In this document: piece after piece, positions 30,455 through 31,656 of the stretch
How positions within the stretch are numbered: position 1 is the first letter of the stretch
Layout: the number at the start of each line of letters is the position of its first letter
Assembly (NCBI GenBank): GCA_034432935.1
Contig: DAOUBD010000082.1
Coordinates: 1-31,656 of the forward strand
Source: DAOUAG01 sp034432935
GTDB taxonomy: Bacteria; Chloroflexota; Dehalococcoidia; SM23-28-2; RBG-16-64-32
Direction of reading: 5' to 3'
DNA length: 31,656 nucleotides
Translations under genes and position numbers: made by a program
The notes under the pieces: model-generated
The model's database searches: none
What the model was told of the DNA's origin: nothing
The model's input: only the letters and a program-made list of their open reading frames with translations

Positions 30455-31656
30455 CTAGGGCGAGTGGCCGTCTTGGCGGGCGGCCACTGGGGCCGCGGCG
30501 TCTGGTTCCGGGGTGGCTTCGGCTGCTTGGCCCGGCTGCCTGCTGATGGCCCGGATGAAGGCGGCGACCACGTTGGGGTCGAACTGGGTGCCGGCGTTGC
30601 GCTCCAGCTCGGCGATGGCCTCTTCGTGGGTCATGGCCTCGCGGTAGGGCCGCGCCGTGGTCATGGCGTCGTAGGCGTCAGCCACCAGCAGGATGCGAGC
30701 GGCGAGAGGGATGTCTTCGCCGGCAAGCCCCTCCGGGTAGCCGGTGCCGTCGTAGCGCTCGTGGTGGTAGAGGATGGCGGGCAGGGCTTCTGCCAGGGAT
30801 GGCAGTTGGCTCACCAGGTGGTGGCCTGCTACCGGGTGTTGGCGGACGACCGCCCATTCGGCCTTGTTGAGAGGCCCCGGCTTGAATAGGACATCATCGG
30901 GAACCGCCAGTTTGCCGATGTCGTGCAGCAAGGCGCCGACCCTCACAGCCGCCTGCTGCGGAAGGGAGAGGCCCATCTCTTTGGCCAGGAGCCCAGCGTA
31001 TTCGGCGCAGCGGCCGGAGTGGGCATGCGTAGCCGGGTCCTTGGCGGCAAGGGCGGCGTGAAGGGCCCTGGTCAGCTCGAGGATGCGCATATCACGATGG
31101 CCGCCGTAGTGCATATGGGCGCCGCCCGCTGGGCCGCTGGCGGCGTCCCAGCGCATGACGGTGTTCTTGCCGGCGGACTTGGCGGCGTACATGGCGGCGT
31201 CGGCCTCGTATATCAACTCCTCTGCAGTGGTCGCTGAGCCCGGATAGTAGGAAACCCCGAGGCTTACGGTGATCTTGTTCGGGCCGCCGCCGCTGCATTC
31301 GGCCACCGCCTGGCGCAGCCGCTCCGCCGTCTGCAGCGTCTCCTCCGGGCTAGCATCGGTCAGGAGGACGGCGAACTCATCGCCGCCGTAGCGGTAGATG
31401 GCGCGGGGGTCCGTCACCTCGCAGAAGGTACGGGCGCACTGGCGCAGGATCTCATCGCCTTGTAGGTGCCCGAGGCTGTCATTGATGTCCTTGAAGCCGT
31501 CGATGTCCATCATGATGATGCCCATCTTGCCTTTTCGCCGGGCCAACTCCTTGAACTCGCGGCGGATGGTCTCGTGGAACGCCCGGTGGTTCCCCAAGCC
31601 CGTGAGGGCGTCCGTGGTGGCCATCGCCCGGGCCTCCAGGAGCTGGCGGTTGCGTT
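30455..31656 (-). CDS. GGDEF plus HD-GYP protein (N-terminus outside window)
   Basis: The 5' end lies beyond the window edge; the frame is open to 31656. The visible part has a GGDEF domain (DALTGLGNHRAF, MMDIDGFKDIND, YRYGGDEFAV, intact) followed by an HD-GYP phosphodiesterase domain with LLHDIGKLAVPDD and HHERYDGTGYPEGL. It could both make and break cyclic di-GMP, or one half may regulate the other. No RxxD inhibitory site precedes the GGDEF (TDPR). RNRQLLEAR just before the GGDEF matches its neighbour, so the two arose by duplication. The C-terminus (PDAAAPVAARQDGHSP) is disordered. It is separated from the neighbour by 127 nt with no gene. Confidence 0.93.
   Translation of the reverse strand, partial: RNRQLLEARAMATTDALTGLGNHRAFHETIRREFKELARRKGKMGIIMMDIDGFKDINDSLGHLQGDEILRQCARTFCEVTDPRAIYRYGGDEFAVLLTDASPEETLQTAERLRQAVAECSGGGPNKITVSLGVSYYPGSATTAEELIYEADAAMYAAKSAGKNTVMRWDAASGPAGGAHMHYGGHRDMRILELTRALHAALAAKDPATHAHSGRCAEYAGLLAKEMGLSLPQQAAVRVGALLHDIGKLAVPDDVLFKPGPLNKAEWAVVRQHPVAGHHLVSQLPSLAEALPAILYHHERYDGTGYPEGLAGEDIPLAARILLVADAYDAMTTARPYREAMTHEEAIAELERNAGTQFDPNVVAAFIRAISRQPGQAAEATPEPDAAAPVAARQDGHSP

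Overview
The window is chromosomal DNA from a high-GC bacterium, most likely Chloroflexota and perhaps Dehalococcoidia. That placement is inferred from gene content and order, not from a search: yggS-proC-yggT-recA-recX-rny-ymdB on one strand, a class II (B12) ribonucleotide reductase, fused-type 2-oxoacid:ferredoxin oxidoreductase, an F420-type LLM oxidoreductase, and many GTG starts. The mix of ferredoxin- and B12-dependent enzymes suggests anaerobic or facultative life.

Layout. 1-1500: an ISL3-type transposase scrap, tRNA-Asp(GUC) and an acyl-CoA dehydrogenase. 1511-5391 (-): an SbcCD/YhaON-like ATPase-nuclease pair. 5701-6374 (+): a DUF59 Fe-S assembly factor followed by a short Rdx/SelW-like gene with an in-frame UGA exactly where its redox motif needs the second Cys, so a probable selenoprotein. 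6385-7840 (-): polyprenyl diphosphate synthase and YjbQ. 8083-11186 (-): korA-korB-DUF2267. 11435 (+): a tiny DUF1059 gene. 11648-13504 (-): an LLM oxidoreductase with two small unknown proteins. 13600-14520: an IS remnant and gene-poor DNA. 14563-15369: two small membrane proteins. 15386-20503 (-): recA-recX, then rny-ymdB-PHP phosphoesterase-zinc protein. 20618-22347 (-): yggS-proC-yggT, with yggT apparently starting at AUU. 22402-25232: two ABM-fold proteins, a hypothetical protein, a cupin and a metallo-beta-lactamase-fold hydrolase. 25237-27636 (-): nrdJ. 27758-28903 (+): a lone DGQHR-domain (DndB-related) gene. 28918-31656 (-): two paralogous c-di-GMP enzymes, the second cut by the window edge.

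Most of the window is housekeeping: DNA recombination and repair (recA, recX, SbcCD-like), RNA turnover (rny, ymdB), deoxynucleotide supply (nrdJ), ferredoxin-linked carbon metabolism (kor, acyl-CoA dehydrogenase) and c-di-GMP signalling. The observations most worth checking are the UGA-containing Rdx gene with its candidate SECIS hairpin, the AUU start of yggT, the orphan DGQHR gene with a palindrome in its promoter, and two genes that look leaderless. I saw no CRISPR array, prophage or complete defence island.
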